A DNA stretch of 47,388 nt from an uncultured Chlorobiaceae bacterium (GTDB lineage: Bacteria; Bacteroidota; Chlorobiia; Chlorobiales; Chlorobiaceae): the NCBI GenBank assembly GCA_903920215.1, contig CAIXLG010000128.1, positions 1 through 47,388 on the forward strand. Direction: 5' to 3'. Positions 9,005-18,856 of the stretch are shown piece after piece. Numbering within the stretch: the stretch's first letter is position 1; each line of letters begins with the position of its first letter. The translations under genes were made by a program, and so were the position numbers. The notes beneath the pieces are model-generated. The model was not told the origin of the DNA and searched no databases. It worked only from the letters and a program-made list of their open reading frames with translations.

Positions 9005-9867
9005 TTTGGTCTTATAAGGCTTGATAGCCATTCATCTTCATAGATGGTTTGTACAATCTCGTAGCTGAGCCGTTTCAGCAGCTTTTTCAGCCAGGGTTCA
9101 TCATACACAAGGATGCCGGAAAGCAGCACCGTTGCCTGCGGAGTGTATTTGCGGATGACAGGAAGAATCCGGTCGATAACGTTTTTATTGATGTTGGCAA
9201 GAATCAGGTCGTACCCTTGCTGCAGCTTTACAATAAGCTCTTCTTCTGCATCGAGGAGTTCGATAGTGATATCCGGGGCATTATTTTCCTTAATGTTTTC
9301 AATGGCGTTTTCAACCGACCATGCGTTATTGTCAAAAGCGAAAATGGGGTTGTTGTTGCCGAGTTTTCGTGCCGCAATGGCAAGGACACCTGTACCGGTG
9401 CCGATGTCAATTATTTTTTTGTCTTTCAGGTACAGGGCTTCCATTTGTTTCAGCATCAGGCGCGTTGTTGCGTGATAACCGGTGCCGAAAGACATTTTCG
9501 GGTTGATTTCAATGACGATCTGACCTGGTTTTGCAGTGATTTCCTTGTTTTTCTGGACAATCAGAAGCCGATCTGATATCTCTATGGGCTGGAGATGGGC
9601 TTCCCACTCGGCATTCCAATTTCTGTCGGCCATAAAGTTTGCTTTATAAGGGGGGATAGTACCAATCCTTTCCATCAAAAGGGTTCGTATGGATTGTTCT
9701 CTCTCTTCTGTCCATTCAGTTTCAGGCAGATAAGCAAGCAGCATGTTGTCCTCTTCCTGAAAATATTCTATTCCTTCGCCTATAAGGAGAGCAATATAGA
9801 GCTCATGAAGGGATGCGCTCGTTTCAAAGGCCAGTTCGATATAATGATGTGTTCCGGGTTGGGGCAT
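9001..9867 (-). CDS. prmA: Ribosomal protein L11 methyltransferase
   Basis: Transfers methyl groups from SAM to amino groups of ribosomal protein L11. The 288-aa protein has an N-terminal substrate-binding part (residues 1-110, with the conserved NWNAEWEAHLQPIEI), then the KMSFGTGYHATTRLML segment characteristic of PrmA, motif I DIGTGTGVLAIAARKLG and the catalytic-site block LILANINKNVI. It sits between the NlpC lipoprotein gene (68 nt upstream) and ppx (ATGA overlap). The identification is firm. Confidence 0.93.
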   Translation of the reverse strand: MPQPGTHHYIELAFETSASLHELYIALLIGEGIEYFQEEDNMLLAYLPETEWTEEREQSIRTLLMERIGTIPPYKANFMADRNWNAEWEAHLQPIEISDRLLIVQKNKEITAKPGQIVIEINPKMSFGTGYHATTRLMLKQMEALYLKDKKIIDIGTGTGVLAIAARKLGNNNPIFAFDNNAWSVENAIENIKENNAPDITIELLDAEEELIVKLQQGYDLILANINKNVIDRILPVIRKYTPQATVLLSGILVYDEPWLKKLLKRLSYEIVQTIYEDEWLSSLIRPK

Positions 9868-9934
9868 AAGAACTGCTCGGCAGATTAATGGAGATACGCT
9901 TAATGTGAATATAGGATTTTCCCCTTGGAAGGAC

Positions 9935-10561
9935 TCATTCTGTTGTTATCAGATGGGATGCGCAGGCATAGTGAAGGTTATAATACTGGTCCAGAAGTTT
10001 GTTGATTCTGACACCTCCAGTTGAAGCATGAGCAAAACGGTTGTCACCGATAAAGATGCCGACATGGTCAACTCTGCTTCCATCACTGCTGAAAAAAACA
10101 AGGTCGCCTGGATGCAGTTGTTTTTTCGGTACCATACTGCCGAGGAGTGCAAGTTCACCGGAAGTACGAGGCAGGAGCATCCGGAAGTTTTGTTTGTAGA
10201 GATACTGTACAAATCCCGAGCAGTCGAAGCCGTCAGGGGTGGTGCCGCCTGATCGGTAATGGGTGCCGAGGTGGTCGTCAATTGATGAAAAGAGCTGTTC
10301 AAGCGATCGGTCCGTCACCTTTAAGGGGATGTGTCTGGTGACTGGAGAACCGCTTCCTTCCGGTATACAGGAGATATACGATATTCTTTTTTTTAAACTA
10401 TATTTGCTCTCCATATTGTACCCTGAACCTGTTCGCAAACTCTGGCAGCCGGTTACGCTGAACAGAATCCATAGAAGGGTGCCTAAGAGAAGTGATGTAT
10501 TAAAGCCTTTGCTTTGTTTCAAGAGAGTCAGGGGTTTATATAAAGGATACTCAGTGCACAA
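9935..10561 (-). CDS. NlpC/P60 family lipoprotein (peptidoglycan endopeptidase)
   Basis: A predicted lipoprotein of 208 aa. A hydrophobic signal segment (SLLLGTLLWILFSV) ends in a lipobox TGC, and an NlpC/P60 domain fills residues 90-205. The catalytic Cys is in DGFDCSGFVQYLY and the His in VDHVGIFIGDNRFAHAS; the third polar residue is less obvious. The expected role is cleavage of peptide cross-links in the periplasm, as for Spr/MepS-like enzymes. The start is a TTG at 10561 with an AAAGGA a few nt upstream; a second TTG at 10522 would give a more conventional signal peptide. It heads a likely operon with prmA and ppx and is divergent from lysC. Confidence 0.85.
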   Translation of the reverse strand: MCTEYPLYKPLTLLKQSKGFNTSLLLGTLLWILFSVTGCQSLRTGSGYNMESKYSLKKRISYISCIPEGSGSPVTRHIPLKVTDRSLEQLFSSIDDHLGTHYRSGGTTPDGFDCSGFVQYLYKQNFRMLLPRTSGELALLGSMVPKKQLHPGDLVFFSSDGSRVDHVGIFIGDNRFAHASTGGVRINKLLDQYYNLHYACASHLITTE

Positions 10562-10609
10562 TGGTTCCTTTCAGGAGCAATATAATAGTTAACTCATTCG
10601 TTTGAATAT

Positions 10610-12025
10610 ATGGCGGTGATGAAATTCGGAGGGACCTCGGTAGGAACAGCCAAAGCTATGCAGCAGGCTATTTCTATTGTGGCCAGGGAAAAGGAGAATG
10701 CTGTGCCGCTTGTGGTGCTTAGTGCATGCAGTGGAATTACAAATAAGCTGGTTCGTATTGCCGATGCCGCCGGGCGCAGCAATCTTGATGAGGCCACGGC
10801 TCTTGCCGCGGAAGTAAAACGGCATCATGTCGAGCTGGTCGACGAACTGATCAAAAGTGATGCATTGAAAAAGGACGTTTCTGCCAGGATTGAGCTTCTC
10901 GGCGGACGTCTTGAAATGCTGATAAAAGGTGTTGATATTGTTGGAGAGTTGACCGAGCGCTCAAGGGATATGTTTTGCTCGTTTGGCGAGCTGCTGTCCA
11001 CAACAGTGTTTGCCGCAGCCATGAAGGATCAGGGGTATAAGGTCGAATGGATTGATGTTCGAACGGTCATGATTACCGATGATAATTTCGGGTTTGCCCG
11101 CCCGCTTAACGACCAGTGCGAAGAGAATGTGAAGAGGATTATCAGCCCTCTGCTCCAACAGGGAACTGTTGTGGTTACCCAGGGCTATATCGGAGCAACC
11201 AGAGACGGGCGGACGACCACCCTTGGCAGAGGCGGATCAGACTTTTCTGCCGCTCTGCTCGGCGCATGGCTCAACGATAATGCGATCCAGATATGGACTG
11301 ATGTTGATGGGGTTATGACCTGCGACCCAAGGCTGGTGCCTGAAGCGAGGAGTATCAGAGTGATGACTTTTTCGGAGGCCGCTGAGCTTGCCTATCTCGG
11401 TGCCAAGGTGCTGCATCCCGATACCATTGCTCCTGCAGTGCAGAAAAATATTCCTGTTTATGTTTTGAACTCAGTGCATCCTGATGCCAAAGGCACCATT
11501 ATTACCAATGATCCCGAGAGGCTTTCGGGTATGAGTTATGATGGCCTTGTCAAGTCGATAGCCGTCAAGAAGGGACAGTGTCTTATTAATGTCCGCTCAA
11601 ATCGCATGTTTGGCCGACATGGATTTATGCTTGAATTGTTTGATATTTTTGCCCGTTACAGTGTGTCAGTCGAGATGATTTCGACCAGTGAGGTTTCTGT
11701 GTCGCTGACCGTTGACGAACGAAGTTTCAGCGATGAACTGATTCAGGGTCTGAAGAACTTTGGTGAGGTTGAAATAGAACATGGTGTAGCGACAATAAGC
11801 GTTGTGGGTGATAATCTTCGTATGTCGAGAGGTGTTGCCGGCAGAATTTTCAGCGCATTGAAGGATGTTAATCTCAGGATGATTTCTCAGGGTGCATCAG
11901 AAATAAATGTCGGCTTTGTTGTTGAAGAGCCCGAGGTTGTTACAGCGGTCAATAATCTGCACAGGGAGTTTTTCTCCGGCCCGCAGAACAGGGGCATTTT
12001 TGAAATACCGGCAGGGAGCAGGTAA
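10610..12025 (+). CDS. lysC: Aspartate kinase
   Basis: Phosphorylates aspartate at the entry to lysine, threonine, methionine and diaminopimelate synthesis. The 471-aa monofunctional enzyme begins KFGGTSVG (ATP-binding), has [12 protein letters not shown] in the kinase core and a C-terminal pair of ACT domains starting near residue 315 ([28 protein letters not shown]), the usual site of feedback inhibition by lysine or threonine. No homoserine dehydrogenase domain is fused. The ATG at 10610 has no clear SD. purM follows after 45 nt. Confidence 0.94.
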   Translation: MAVMKFGGTSVGTAKAMQQAISIVAREKENAVPLVVLSACSGITNKLVRIADAAGRSNLDEATALAAEVKRHHVELVDELIKSDALKKDVSARIELLGGRLEMLIKGVDIVGELTERSRDMFCSFGELLSTTVFAAAMKDQGYKVEWIDVRTVMITDDNFGFARPLNDQCEENVKRIISPLLQQGTVVVTQGYIGATRDGRTTTLGRGGSDFSAALLGAWLNDNAIQIWTDVDGVMTCDPRLVPEARSIRVMTFSEAAELAYLGAKVLHPDTIAPAVQKNIPVYVLNSVHPDAKGTIITNDPERLSGMSYDGLVKSIAVKKGQCLINVRSNRMFGRHGFMLELFDIFARYSVSVEMISTSEVSVSLTVDERSFSDELIQGLKNFGEVEIEHGVATISVVGDNLRMSRGVAGRIFSALKDVNLRMISQGASEINVGFVVEEPEVVTAVNNLHREFFSGPQNRGIFEIPAGSR

Positions 12026-12070
12026 ATCTGATAACGGTTTTAAATATAAACAGCAAGAGGTACCGAACAC

Positions 12071-13060
12071 ATGGATTATAAAAAAGCCGGAGTTGATATC
12101 GGTGCAGGTGAAGAGTTTGTCCGTATGATCAAACCCCAGGTCCGCAAAACTTTTACTCCAGGCGTCATAACTGATATCGGGGCATTTGGCGGATTTTTTC
12201 AGCCTGACTTTTTACAGTATAAAACGCCGGTGCTTGTCAGCAGCATTGACGGTGTAGGGACAAAACTCAAGATTGCCATTGAGCTCGGTATCTATGACAC
12301 TGTAGGCTCATGCCTTGTCAATCACTGCACGAATGATATTCTCGTCTGCGGCGCAAAGCCGCTTTTCTTTCTCGATTACTATGCCTGTGGAAAGCTGTCG
12401 CCAGCTAATGCTGCAGCTGTGGTTACCGGTATGGTGAATGCCTGCCGCGAAAACGGGTGCGCCCTTATCGGTGGTGAAACGGCAGAGATGCCGGGGCTGT
12501 ATGATGAGAAAGATTTTGATCTTGCCGGCTCTATTGTCGGGGTTGTCGATCATGAAAAAATCATCAACGGCTCATCGATCAAGCCGGGTGATGTGCTCAT
12601 CGGGCTTCCTTCGAGCGGTCTTCACACTAACGGGTATTCGCTTGCAAGGAAAGTATTTGAGGGCAGGATGCACCAGACTTTTTCAGGACTCGAAGGTTCT
12701 GTCGGCGAGGAGCTCCTGAAAGTTCACCGTTCTTACCTTTCTGTGATTGAGCCATTTTTTGGATCGGCTGATATCAGAGGCTTGTCGCACATTACCGGCG
12801 GCGGCCTGATGGGCAATACCATGCGCATCATTCCCGAAGGATTGAAGCTTGATGTCGATTGGAACGCATGGCCGGAGCCAGTGATTTTCGATATTATCCG
12901 CAGTGAAGGTCAGGTGCCTGAGGAGGATATGCGCAGGACTTTCAACCTCGGTATTGGACTGGTTATGATCGTTGAAAAAAATGCAGTTGACAGAGTACTG
13001 TCGGATTTGAAATCAAAGCAGGAAAATGCTTACATTATAGGGCAGGTAAACGAGGTTTGA
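12071..13060 (+). CDS. purM: Phosphoribosylformylglycinamidine cyclo-ligase (AIR synthetase)
   Basis: ATP-dependent closure of the imidazole ring, forming aminoimidazole ribonucleotide in purine synthesis. The 329-aa protein shows the PurM/PurL-fold motifs in order: [67 protein letters not shown] and [16 protein letters not shown]. An SD-like AGAGG lies upstream of ATG 12071. The length is a little under the enterobacterial 345 aa, within the normal range. Confidence 0.95.
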   Translation: MDYKKAGVDIGAGEEFVRMIKPQVRKTFTPGVITDIGAFGGFFQPDFLQYKTPVLVSSIDGVGTKLKIAIELGIYDTVGSCLVNHCTNDILVCGAKPLFFLDYYACGKLSPANAAAVVTGMVNACRENGCALIGGETAEMPGLYDEKDFDLAGSIVGVVDHEKIINGSSIKPGDVLIGLPSSGLHTNGYSLARKVFEGRMHQTFSGLEGSVGEELLKVHRSYLSVIEPFFGSADIRGLSHITGGGLMGNTMRIIPEGLKLDVDWNAWPEPVIFDIIRSEGQVPEEDMRRTFNLGIGLVMIVEKNAVDRVLSDLKSKQENAYIIGQVNEV

Positions 13061-13108
13061 TACTCATTTCTCTTTTTTGTTGAAATAAAGTAATAATCAG
13101 AAAGGTTT

Positions 13109-13816
13109 ATGCTGACTTTACTGGCCATTTTAGCGGTGAGTTACATCATCGGCTCTATTCCTACCAGCCTGATGGCAGGGAAAATGCTTAAAGGAATTGA
13201 TATCCGTAATTTCGGCAGCGGGAATGCCGGTGGAACCAATGCGTTCAGGGTGCTTGGCTGGAAGCCCGGGCTTATTGTCACGCTTATTGATATTTTCAAG
13301 GGAGTTATTGCAGCTGTAGCCGTTGTCGCCTTTTTCAAAAATCACCCGATAGGCGCGTTTCCTGATATGAATGAGGTTGCTGTGAGGCTTCTGGCGGGAA
13401 TGAGCGCGGTAATCGGTCATGTTTTCACTCTTTTTGCCGGCTTCAAGGGCGGCAAGGGAGTCAGTACCGCTGCCGGTATGCTGATCGGGATCGCTCCAGT
13501 CAGTATGCTGATGGTTGTCGGTATTTTTCTTCTGACAGTTTATGTGTCGCGGCATGTTTCGGTAGCATCCATGCTTGCTGCAATTGCGTTTCCTCTGATT
13601 ATTGCTATCCGCAAATATATTTTCGAACTTGGCGGCGGTCTTGATTATTATATCAGACTTTTCGGCTCACCAGTCTTCTTTCATGACAGCCTCGACTATC
13701 ATCTTATGATTTTCGGGCTTATAGTGGCGCTTGCCATTCTCTACACGCACAGGGCCAATATCAGAAGACTTCTTTCCGGAACGGAAAGTCGGGTGACGTT
13801 TGGAAAGCATTCTTGA
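13109..13816 (+). CDS. plsY: Acyl-phosphate:glycerol-3-phosphate acyltransferase
   Basis: Integral membrane enzyme (235 aa) that acylates glycerol-3-phosphate from acyl-phosphate, the first committed step of phospholipid synthesis. Three PlsY motifs are visible: [27 protein letters not shown] (phosphate-binding) and [20 protein letters not shown]. Several hydrophobic segments fit the multi-pass topology. An AAAGG precedes the ATG. It lies 14 nt before gpsA, which makes the glycerol-3-phosphate substrate, a functionally sensible pair. Confidence 0.94.
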   Translation: MLTLLAILAVSYIIGSIPTSLMAGKMLKGIDIRNFGSGNAGGTNAFRVLGWKPGLIVTLIDIFKGVIAAVAVVAFFKNHPIGAFPDMNEVAVRLLAGMSAVIGHVFTLFAGFKGGKGVSTAAGMLIGIAPVSMLMVVGIFLLTVYVSRHVSVASMLAAIAFPLIIAIRKYIFELGGGLDYYIRLFGSPVFFHDSLDYHLMIFGLIVALAILYTHRANIRRLLSGTESRVTFGKHS

Positions 13817-13830
13817 TTTCCTGACAGTCG

Positions 13831-14832
13831 ATGAATATTGCTGTACTTGGTGCAGGAAGCTGGGGAACCACGCTTGCTGTTCTTCTTGCCAAAAAGGGTC
13901 ATCAGGTGCGCTTATGGGCTCATCGTCCCGAATTTGCCGCACTTCTGGACAGAGAACGCGAAAACACCCGTTATCTCAAGGGTACCCGATTCCCTGAAAA
14001 TCTGCAGGTTGTGGCAGATGTAAGGACTCTTGTCGCCTGGTCGCAAATGATTGTTACTGCGGTGCCTTCACAGGCTCTGCGACAGACCGCTCTCGGGTTC
14101 AGTGATATCCCTCTTGATGGAAAAATTCTGGTCAATGTTGCCAAGGGTATAGAGATCGGCACTGGAAAACGTATGTCGGAAGTGCTGCTTGAGGTGCTTC
14201 CCGGTCTGAAGGTATCACAGATTGCGGCCTTGTATGGCCCGAGTCATGCTGAAGAGGTCTCCAAAGAGCAGCCGACAACTGTTGTCGCCTCCTCGCAATT
14301 GCTCCAGACAGCCGAAAAAGTTCAGGATGCTTTTCATACCAATATGTTTCGCGTTTATGTCAATACCGATATCATTGGTGTTGAAATAGCCGGTTCGGTA
14401 AAGAACATCATCGCCATTGCTGCGGGGATCTCTGATGGCATAGGATTTGGCGATAATGCCAAGGCGGCCATTATTACCCGGGGAATGGCAGAAATATCAA
14501 GGCTCTGTTTAAAGCTTGGCGGTGATCCTCTGACTATTTCAGGCCTTTCAGGAATCGGCGACCTTGTTGTTACCTGTTTAAGCCGTCACAGCAGAAATCG
14601 CTATGTTGGTGAAGAGATCGGGATGGGCCGTTTACTTGACGATGTCATCAGCCAGATGAATATGGTGGCTGAAGGTGTTCACACTTCCAAAGCGGTTTTT
14701 GAGCTGAGCAGGAGTGTCGGAGTGGAAATGCCGATTACACAGGCGGTCTATGAGATGCTTTTTGAAGGCAAGCCTGTTCAGCAGGCGATTTTAGATCTGA
14801 TGACACGTGATCCGAAACAGGAGCGGTACTAA
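13831..14832 (+). CDS. gpsA: Glycerol-3-phosphate dehydrogenase [NAD(P)+]
   Basis: Reduces dihydroxyacetone phosphate to sn-glycerol-3-phosphate. The 333-aa protein has the N-terminal Rossmann motif [20 protein letters not shown], then [17 protein letters not shown], the catalytic Lys region [30 protein letters not shown], and [12 protein letters not shown]. The substrate made here feeds PlsY, encoded 14 nt upstream. The gene ends 4 nt before the convergent sixA stop, so no separate terminator fits between them. Confidence 0.95.
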   Translation: MNIAVLGAGSWGTTLAVLLAKKGHQVRLWAHRPEFAALLDRERENTRYLKGTRFPENLQVVADVRTLVAWSQMIVTAVPSQALRQTALGFSDIPLDGKILVNVAKGIEIGTGKRMSEVLLEVLPGLKVSQIAALYGPSHAEEVSKEQPTTVVASSQLLQTAEKVQDAFHTNMFRVYVNTDIIGVEIAGSVKNIIAIAAGISDGIGFGDNAKAAIITRGMAEISRLCLKLGGDPLTISGLSGIGDLVVTCLSRHSRNRYVGEEIGMGRLLDDVISQMNMVAEGVHTSKAVFELSRSVGVEMPITQAVYEMLFEGKPVQQAILDLMTRDPKQERY

Positions 14833-14836
14833 ACGC

Positions 14837-15331
14837 TTACTGGTGCTTTTTGGGAAATTCGTACCAGATGAAGTTTCCTGTATCGGGCGTTGCGTCCTTC
14901 CATGACCTGATTTCCATATCAATCCGTACAACGCCGCATGTTACAAGGCTGTCGACGTGGTGTCCGGCAAGCAAATTTGAAAAATCTGTCATTGTCGGGT
15001 TGTGTCCAAAGAGCAGTGCTGTGTTGCAGTTGTCGTTGATCTCTTGAACAATCTTCAGAAGCTGGCTGGTTCCTCCCTCGTATATTTCCATTCGCTGCTG
15101 AATCAGCTCTTTCGGGTAGCCGAGAATTTCGCAAAAGAGCTCTGCTGTCGAGAGAGCCCTGTTTGCCGGACTTGTAATCACCAGTTCAGGGATTACGTGC
15201 TTGTGTTTCAGCAGGGTCGCCATGTATGGGGCAGCTTTCAGACCGCGCTGGTTCAGCGTCCTCTGGAAATCTCCCGTATGGGCATTTCCCCAGTCTGATT
15301 TGGCATGACGTACAAGGTAGAGGGTTTTCAT
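14837..15331 (-). CDS. sixA: SixA-type phosphohistidine phosphatase (histidine phosphatase family)
   Basis: A compact 164-aa branch-1 histidine phosphatase. The phosphoryl-accepting motif LYLVRHAKSDWG is at the N-terminus; the second catalytic His lies in ALLFGHNPTMTDF. Proteins of this size are usually named SixA after the E. coli enzyme that dephosphorylates phosphohistidine in phosphotransfer proteins, but substrates in this phylum are untested. Its ATG overlaps the stop of the upstream GH3 gene (ATGA), so the two are co-translated. Confidence 0.85.
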   Translation of the reverse strand: MKTLYLVRHAKSDWGNAHTGDFQRTLNQRGLKAAPYMATLLKHKHVIPELVITSPANRALSTAELFCEILGYPKELIQQRMEIYEGGTSQLLKIVQEINDNCNTALLFGHNPTMTDFSNLLAGHHVDSLVTCGVVRIDMEIRSWKDATPDTGNFIWYEFPKKHQ

Positions 15332-16452
15332 CTGTTTGCTGAGAGATAACGGTTTTTGAGTTTCATGATTCTCTTGTATGACTGGTCGATGCGCTCTGGA
15401 GAAATGATTTTCTGTTGAACCAGCGAGTTGATGATATCCGTTGCTTTTGATGCGATGGCCTGGTCATAGGATGTGTTATTTCCAAAGAGCAGTATATCGA
15501 CTCCTGCCTCAATTGCAAGACGGATAGCGGTTTCGATACCGTAACGGTCTGCTATGGCTTTCATCTGCATGTCATCGCTCACGATGACGCCCTTAAATCC
15601 GAGTTTGTTGCGCAGCAGATCAGTGAGTGTCGTTTTTGAGAGTGTTGCAGGGTAGAGAGGGTCGAGTTTGCCATTGAAGACATGCGCAGTCATTATGGCA
15701 TCGTTGTAACCCGCAGCAATTAAGAAGCGGTAGGGCTCCAGCTCCTGTTCTGACCAGCTTGCCGTTATGTCTGTGAAATCACGGTGGGTATCGGTTGTTG
15801 AACTGCCGTGGCCGGGGAAATGTTTCAGGGTGGCAATAATGCCTTCGTTATGGAAAGCACTGACAGTCAGTTTAAGGTTGCCGATCACCGTTTCCGGATT
15901 GGACGAAAAGCTTCTTCCGAGTTTACCGATAACAGGATTGTCGGGATTGGCATTCAGATCGGCTACCGGAGCAAGATTAACAGTTATATGCATGGCTTTC
16001 AGCGTTCGGGCTGTCTGCAAGGCAGCAGCAGTTGTGCTGTCGGGATTATTGAGCCTGCCAAGATACTCTGCGGAAAGAGTTGCGGGAAATCCTCTGGATT
16101 GTTTGAGTCGGTTAACCTTTCCTCCTTCCTGGTCTATTGCTATAAAAAGGGGGATCTTTGAAAGCTTCTGTAATGCAAGTGTCAGCCTGGAAAGCTGCTC
16201 AGGAGAAGTGATGTTTCTTGAAGGGGAGCGGTCAGGCACGTCATAGTCAAAGAGTACAACTCCTCCAATCCGGCGCTGTGTGATATCGGCAGCAATTTCT
16301 GGAGCACTCTCAACGCTCATTCCTCTGAAGCCGATCATCAGCATCTGGCCGATTTTAATGGAAAGGCTGTCAGGCTGTTGTGCTGCAGAAGCGGGAAGGG
16401 AAAAGGATAAGAAGAAGAGCAAGCCCGCTGCTATCAGTGAAGTATTCATCAT
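15328..16452 (-). CDS. Exported glycoside hydrolase family 3 (beta-N-acetylhexosaminidase-like)
   Basis: NagZ-like GH3 TIM-barrel enzyme that should release N-acetylglucosamine from peptidoglycan fragments. The protein has a clear signal peptide (NTSLIAAGLLFFLSFSLPASAA), so unlike cytosolic NagZ it acts outside the inner membrane. Conserved blocks are IDQEGGKVNRL, LAPVADLN, KHFPGHGSSTTDTHRD (His/Asp loop) and the nucleophile in VIVSDDMQM. I place the start at the ATG pair at 16452/16449 because the signal peptide begins there; the track start (GTG 16515) would put 21 unrelated residues before it and lies inside a hairpin. It is co-translated with sixA. Confidence 0.87.
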   Translation of the reverse strand: MMNTSLIAAGLLFFLSFSLPASAAQQPDSLSIKIGQMLMIGFRGMSVESAPEIAADITQRRIGGVVLFDYDVPDRSPSRNITSPEQLSRLTLALQKLSKIPLFIAIDQEGGKVNRLKQSRGFPATLSAEYLGRLNNPDSTTAAALQTARTLKAMHITVNLAPVADLNANPDNPVIGKLGRSFSSNPETVIGNLKLTVSAFHNEGIIATLKHFPGHGSSTTDTHRDFTDITASWSEQELEPYRFLIAAGYNDAIMTAHVFNGKLDPLYPATLSKTTLTDLLRNKLGFKGVIVSDDMQMKAIADRYGIETAIRLAIEAGVDILLFGNNTSYDQAIASKATDIINSLVQQKIISPERIDQSYKRIMKLKNRYLSANR

Positions 16453-16498
16453 GGTGAAAAACGTTGCGCTGCTCTGGGGAGCAAAGATTGCTCTTACA

Positions 16499-16540
16499 TT
16501 CAATACAGGCAGCACCTCCGGGTCAGGAGCCTGTATTGAA
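16499..16540. promoter_or_regulatory. 12-bp perfect inverted repeat between clpB half and GH3 gene
   Basis: TTCAATACAGGC (16499-16510) and GCCTGTATTGAA (16529-16540) are perfect inverted repeats around an 18-nt loop. The loop contains CGGAGG on the minus strand. It sits 20 nt after the clpB-half stop and about 47 nt before the GH3 start. There is no U-run, so it does not look like a simple terminator; an mRNA-processing or protective hairpin, or an operator, is possible. Confidence 0.6.
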
Positions 16541-16560
16541 ATATACTCATAAGAAAGTGC

Positions 16561-17892
16561 TTATGCAGCACTCTTGACGACAGTGATTTCACCACCACCG
16601 ATATCGATGGAAACAGACTCCCCTTCCTGTACCGCTCCGGAAAGAATGAGCTCCGAAATCCTGTTTGTGATTTTACGCTGCATTACCCGTTTAAGGGGTC
16701 GTGCTCCGAAAGCAGGATCAAAACCAGCGTCAGAGAGCCAGCAAATGGCAGCGTCAGAAATAGTAAGGCTGATACGCTGGCGCATTGCTGTTGCCTTGAT
16801 ATGGTCAAACTGGATCAGTACAATTTTTTTCAGGTCTTCTCTGGTCAGCGGAGTGAAAAGAATGACTTCGTCGATCCTGTTGAGGAACTCAGGTCTGACC
16901 TGCTGCTTCAGGAGCTGGAAAAGTTTTTCCTGAAGACTGGAAAGCATGTTGTCCCGAGTCATTCCATCCATTTTTCCCATTTTTTCCATTTCAGACTGAA
17001 TCATCTGGGCGCCGATGTTGCTGGTCATGATGATGATGGTGTTTTTGAAGTTCACCGTACGGCCTTTGCTGTCGGTCAGGCGGCCGTCATCAAGGATCTG
17101 CAGAAGTATATTGAACACATCAGGGTGAGCTTTTTCGATTTCATCAAGCAATACAACTGAAAAAGGTTTACGCCGTACTGCTTCGGTAAGCTGTCCGCCC
17201 TCTTCATAGCCAACATAGCCTGGAGGTGCACCAACCAGACGACTGACCGTGTGCGCTTCCATGTATTCGCTCATATCGATGCGGATCATGGCGTCTTCGT
17301 CATCAAAAAGATAGTCAGCCAGAGTGCGTGCCAGCTCGGTTTTTCCAACGCCGGTCGGGCCAAGAAAAATAAAAGATCCTATCGGACGTTTGTCGTCACC
17401 CATACCTGCCCGTGATCGTTTAACCGCTTCACTTACTGCAGTTACAGCCTCTTCCTGCCCGATTACCCGTTTGTGCAGTTCATCTTCGATAAACAGAAGC
17501 TTTTGACGTTCTGACTGAAGCATTTTGCTAAGGGGTATGCCGGTCCATTTAGAGACGATATCCGCAATGTCCTCGGCATCAATTTCCTCTTTCATGATTA
17601 AATCGCCCGAAGCTTTTTTCTCCTCGATTTTCAGGCGGTTTTCTTCCAGTTCGCGCTCAATTGCTATGGTTTTTCCATAACGGATTTCAGCTACCTTGCC
17701 ATAGTCGCCCTGGCGTTCAAATTCTTCTGCTTGAACCCGAAGTTCTTCAATCTGTGATTTGAGGCTGCGTGAAGATTGAATCAGCTGTTTTTCGCTGTCC
17801 CATTTGGCTTTGATTACAGTCTGTTCTTCGACCAGATTTGCAAGCTGTTTCTCTATCTCATCCAACCGATGTTTTGTGTCAGCGGTGCTCAT
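16561..17892 (-). CDS. clpB: C-terminal half of ClpB disaggregase (partial M domain + NBD2)
   Basis: AAA+ chaperone polypeptide of only 443 aa; full-length ClpB is about 860. It starts inside the coiled-coil middle domain ([13 protein letters not shown], residues 8-20) and continues with [21 protein letters not shown], Walker A GPTGVGKT (178-185), pore loop GYVGYEEGG, Walker [12 protein letters not shown] (246-256), sensor TSN and arginine finger [10 protein letters not shown]. The N domain and NBD1 are absent, and the upstream DNA is kdsA on the other strand, so they are not frameshifted nearby. I recall two ClpB entries of about 440 aa each in Chlorobaculum tepidum, which suggests a naturally split protein with the other half encoded elsewhere. 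The ATG lacks a clear SD. Confidence 0.88.
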   Translation of the reverse strand: MSTADTKHRLDEIEKQLANLVEEQTVIKAKWDSEKQLIQSSRSLKSQIEELRVQAEEFERQGDYGKVAEIRYGKTIAIERELEENRLKIEEKKASGDLIMKEEIDAEDIADIVSKWTGIPLSKMLQSERQKLLFIEDELHKRVIGQEEAVTAVSEAVKRSRAGMGDDKRPIGSFIFLGPTGVGKTELARTLADYLFDDEDAMIRIDMSEYMEAHTVSRLVGAPPGYVGYEEGGQLTEAVRRKPFSVVLLDEIEKAHPDVFNILLQILDDGRLTDSKGRTVNFKNTIIIMTSNIGAQMIQSEMEKMGKMDGMTRDNMLSSLQEKLFQLLKQQVRPEFLNRIDEVILFTPLTREDLKKIVLIQFDHIKATAMRQRISLTISDAAICWLSDAGFDPAFGARPLKRVMQRKITNRISELILSGAVQEGESVSIDIGGGEITVVKSAA

Positions 17893-18013
17893 AGATATTT
17901 AGGGTTTGATTCGGGGTGTGAATAAGAAATATTGTTGTAAATTTAACGCTTATGAAATTAAAAGTCATCATCTGACAAATACCTCACCTCATAAAAGAGT
18001 AACAGATAGCAAC

Positions 18014-18844
18014 GTGCAAAAGTTCTCAATCGGCTCACTATCAGTTCCTGATGACAATAGACCGCTTTTTATTGCCGGGCCATGTGTGATTGAAAGCAGG
18101 GCTATGGCTATAGAGACGGCGGAAGAGCTGCAGCGCATAAGCCGGAGTGAAGGAATTCGATTTATTTTCAAGGGGTCCTACCGCAAAGCTAATCGTTCTT
18201 CAGCATCTTCATTTACCGGTATCGGGGACATTGAGGCCCTTGAAGTACTTGCCGAGATTCGTGAAACCTATGGAATGCCGGTTATTACTGATGTGCATGA
18301 AACAAAGGATGTTACTCTTGCTGCCCGATATGTTGATGTACTGCAGATACCGGCATTTCTCTGTCGTCAGACGGAGCTTCTGGTTGCTGCCGGAGAGAGC
18401 GGCCTTGCTGTTAACATCAAGAAAGGTCAGTTTATGGCTCCTGAAGATATGTCGCTTGCAGCTGCCAAGGTCGCAACGACAGGTAACAAGCGTGTTATGC
18501 TGACTGAAAGGGGATCCAGCTTCGGTTACCACAATCTTGTTGTTGATTTCAGGGGGCTTGCCAAAATGGGGGAATCAGGATATCCTGTACTTTTTGATGC
18601 CACTCACAGCCTTCAGCTTCCTTCGGCTGCAGAGGGTGTTTCCGGTGGTGAGCGACAGTATGTAATGCCCCTCGCCAAAGCAGCGGTTGCGGTGGGAGTG
18701 AATGGTTTATTTTTTGAGATTCATCCTGATCCATCCAAAGCCCTCTCGGATGCGGCCACTCAGGTAGCACTTGCTGATTTCGAGTTAATTGTCAAACAGC
18801 TGCTCCACCTCTACCGGTGTGTGCACACTCTTCATTCACTATAA
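18014..18844 (+). CDS. kdsA: 3-deoxy-8-phosphooctulonate synthase (KDO-8-P synthase)
   Basis: Condenses arabinose-5-phosphate with phosphoenolpyruvate to KDO-8-phosphate, for the LPS inner core. Motifs: [63 protein letters not shown] and [10 protein letters not shown]. The track ORF opens at TTG 17906 with 36 residues unlike the family; GTG 18014 gives about 276 aa, the usual size, although its SD is weak. GTG 17918 is another candidate. A Cys in IAGPCVI occupies a position tied to the metal-dependent class. The gene is followed 12 nt later by a KdsC-like gene. Confidence 0.93.
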   Translation: MQKFSIGSLSVPDDNRPLFIAGPCVIESRAMAIETAEELQRISRSEGIRFIFKGSYRKANRSSASSFTGIGDIEALEVLAEIRETYGMPVITDVHETKDVTLAARYVDVLQIPAFLCRQTELLVAAGESGLAVNIKKGQFMAPEDMSLAAAKVATTGNKRVMLTERGSSFGYHNLVVDFRGLAKMGESGYPVLFDATHSLQLPSAAEGVSGGERQYVMPLAKAAVAVGVNGLFFEIHPDPSKALSDAATQVALADFELIVKQLLHLYRCVHTLHSL

Positions 18845-18856
18845 ACATGTACTCTA

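Noticed and set aside
10555-10609. lysC promoter with a TATAAT at 10581
   Set aside because: The -10-like hexamer is good, but no -35 element sits at a suitable distance.
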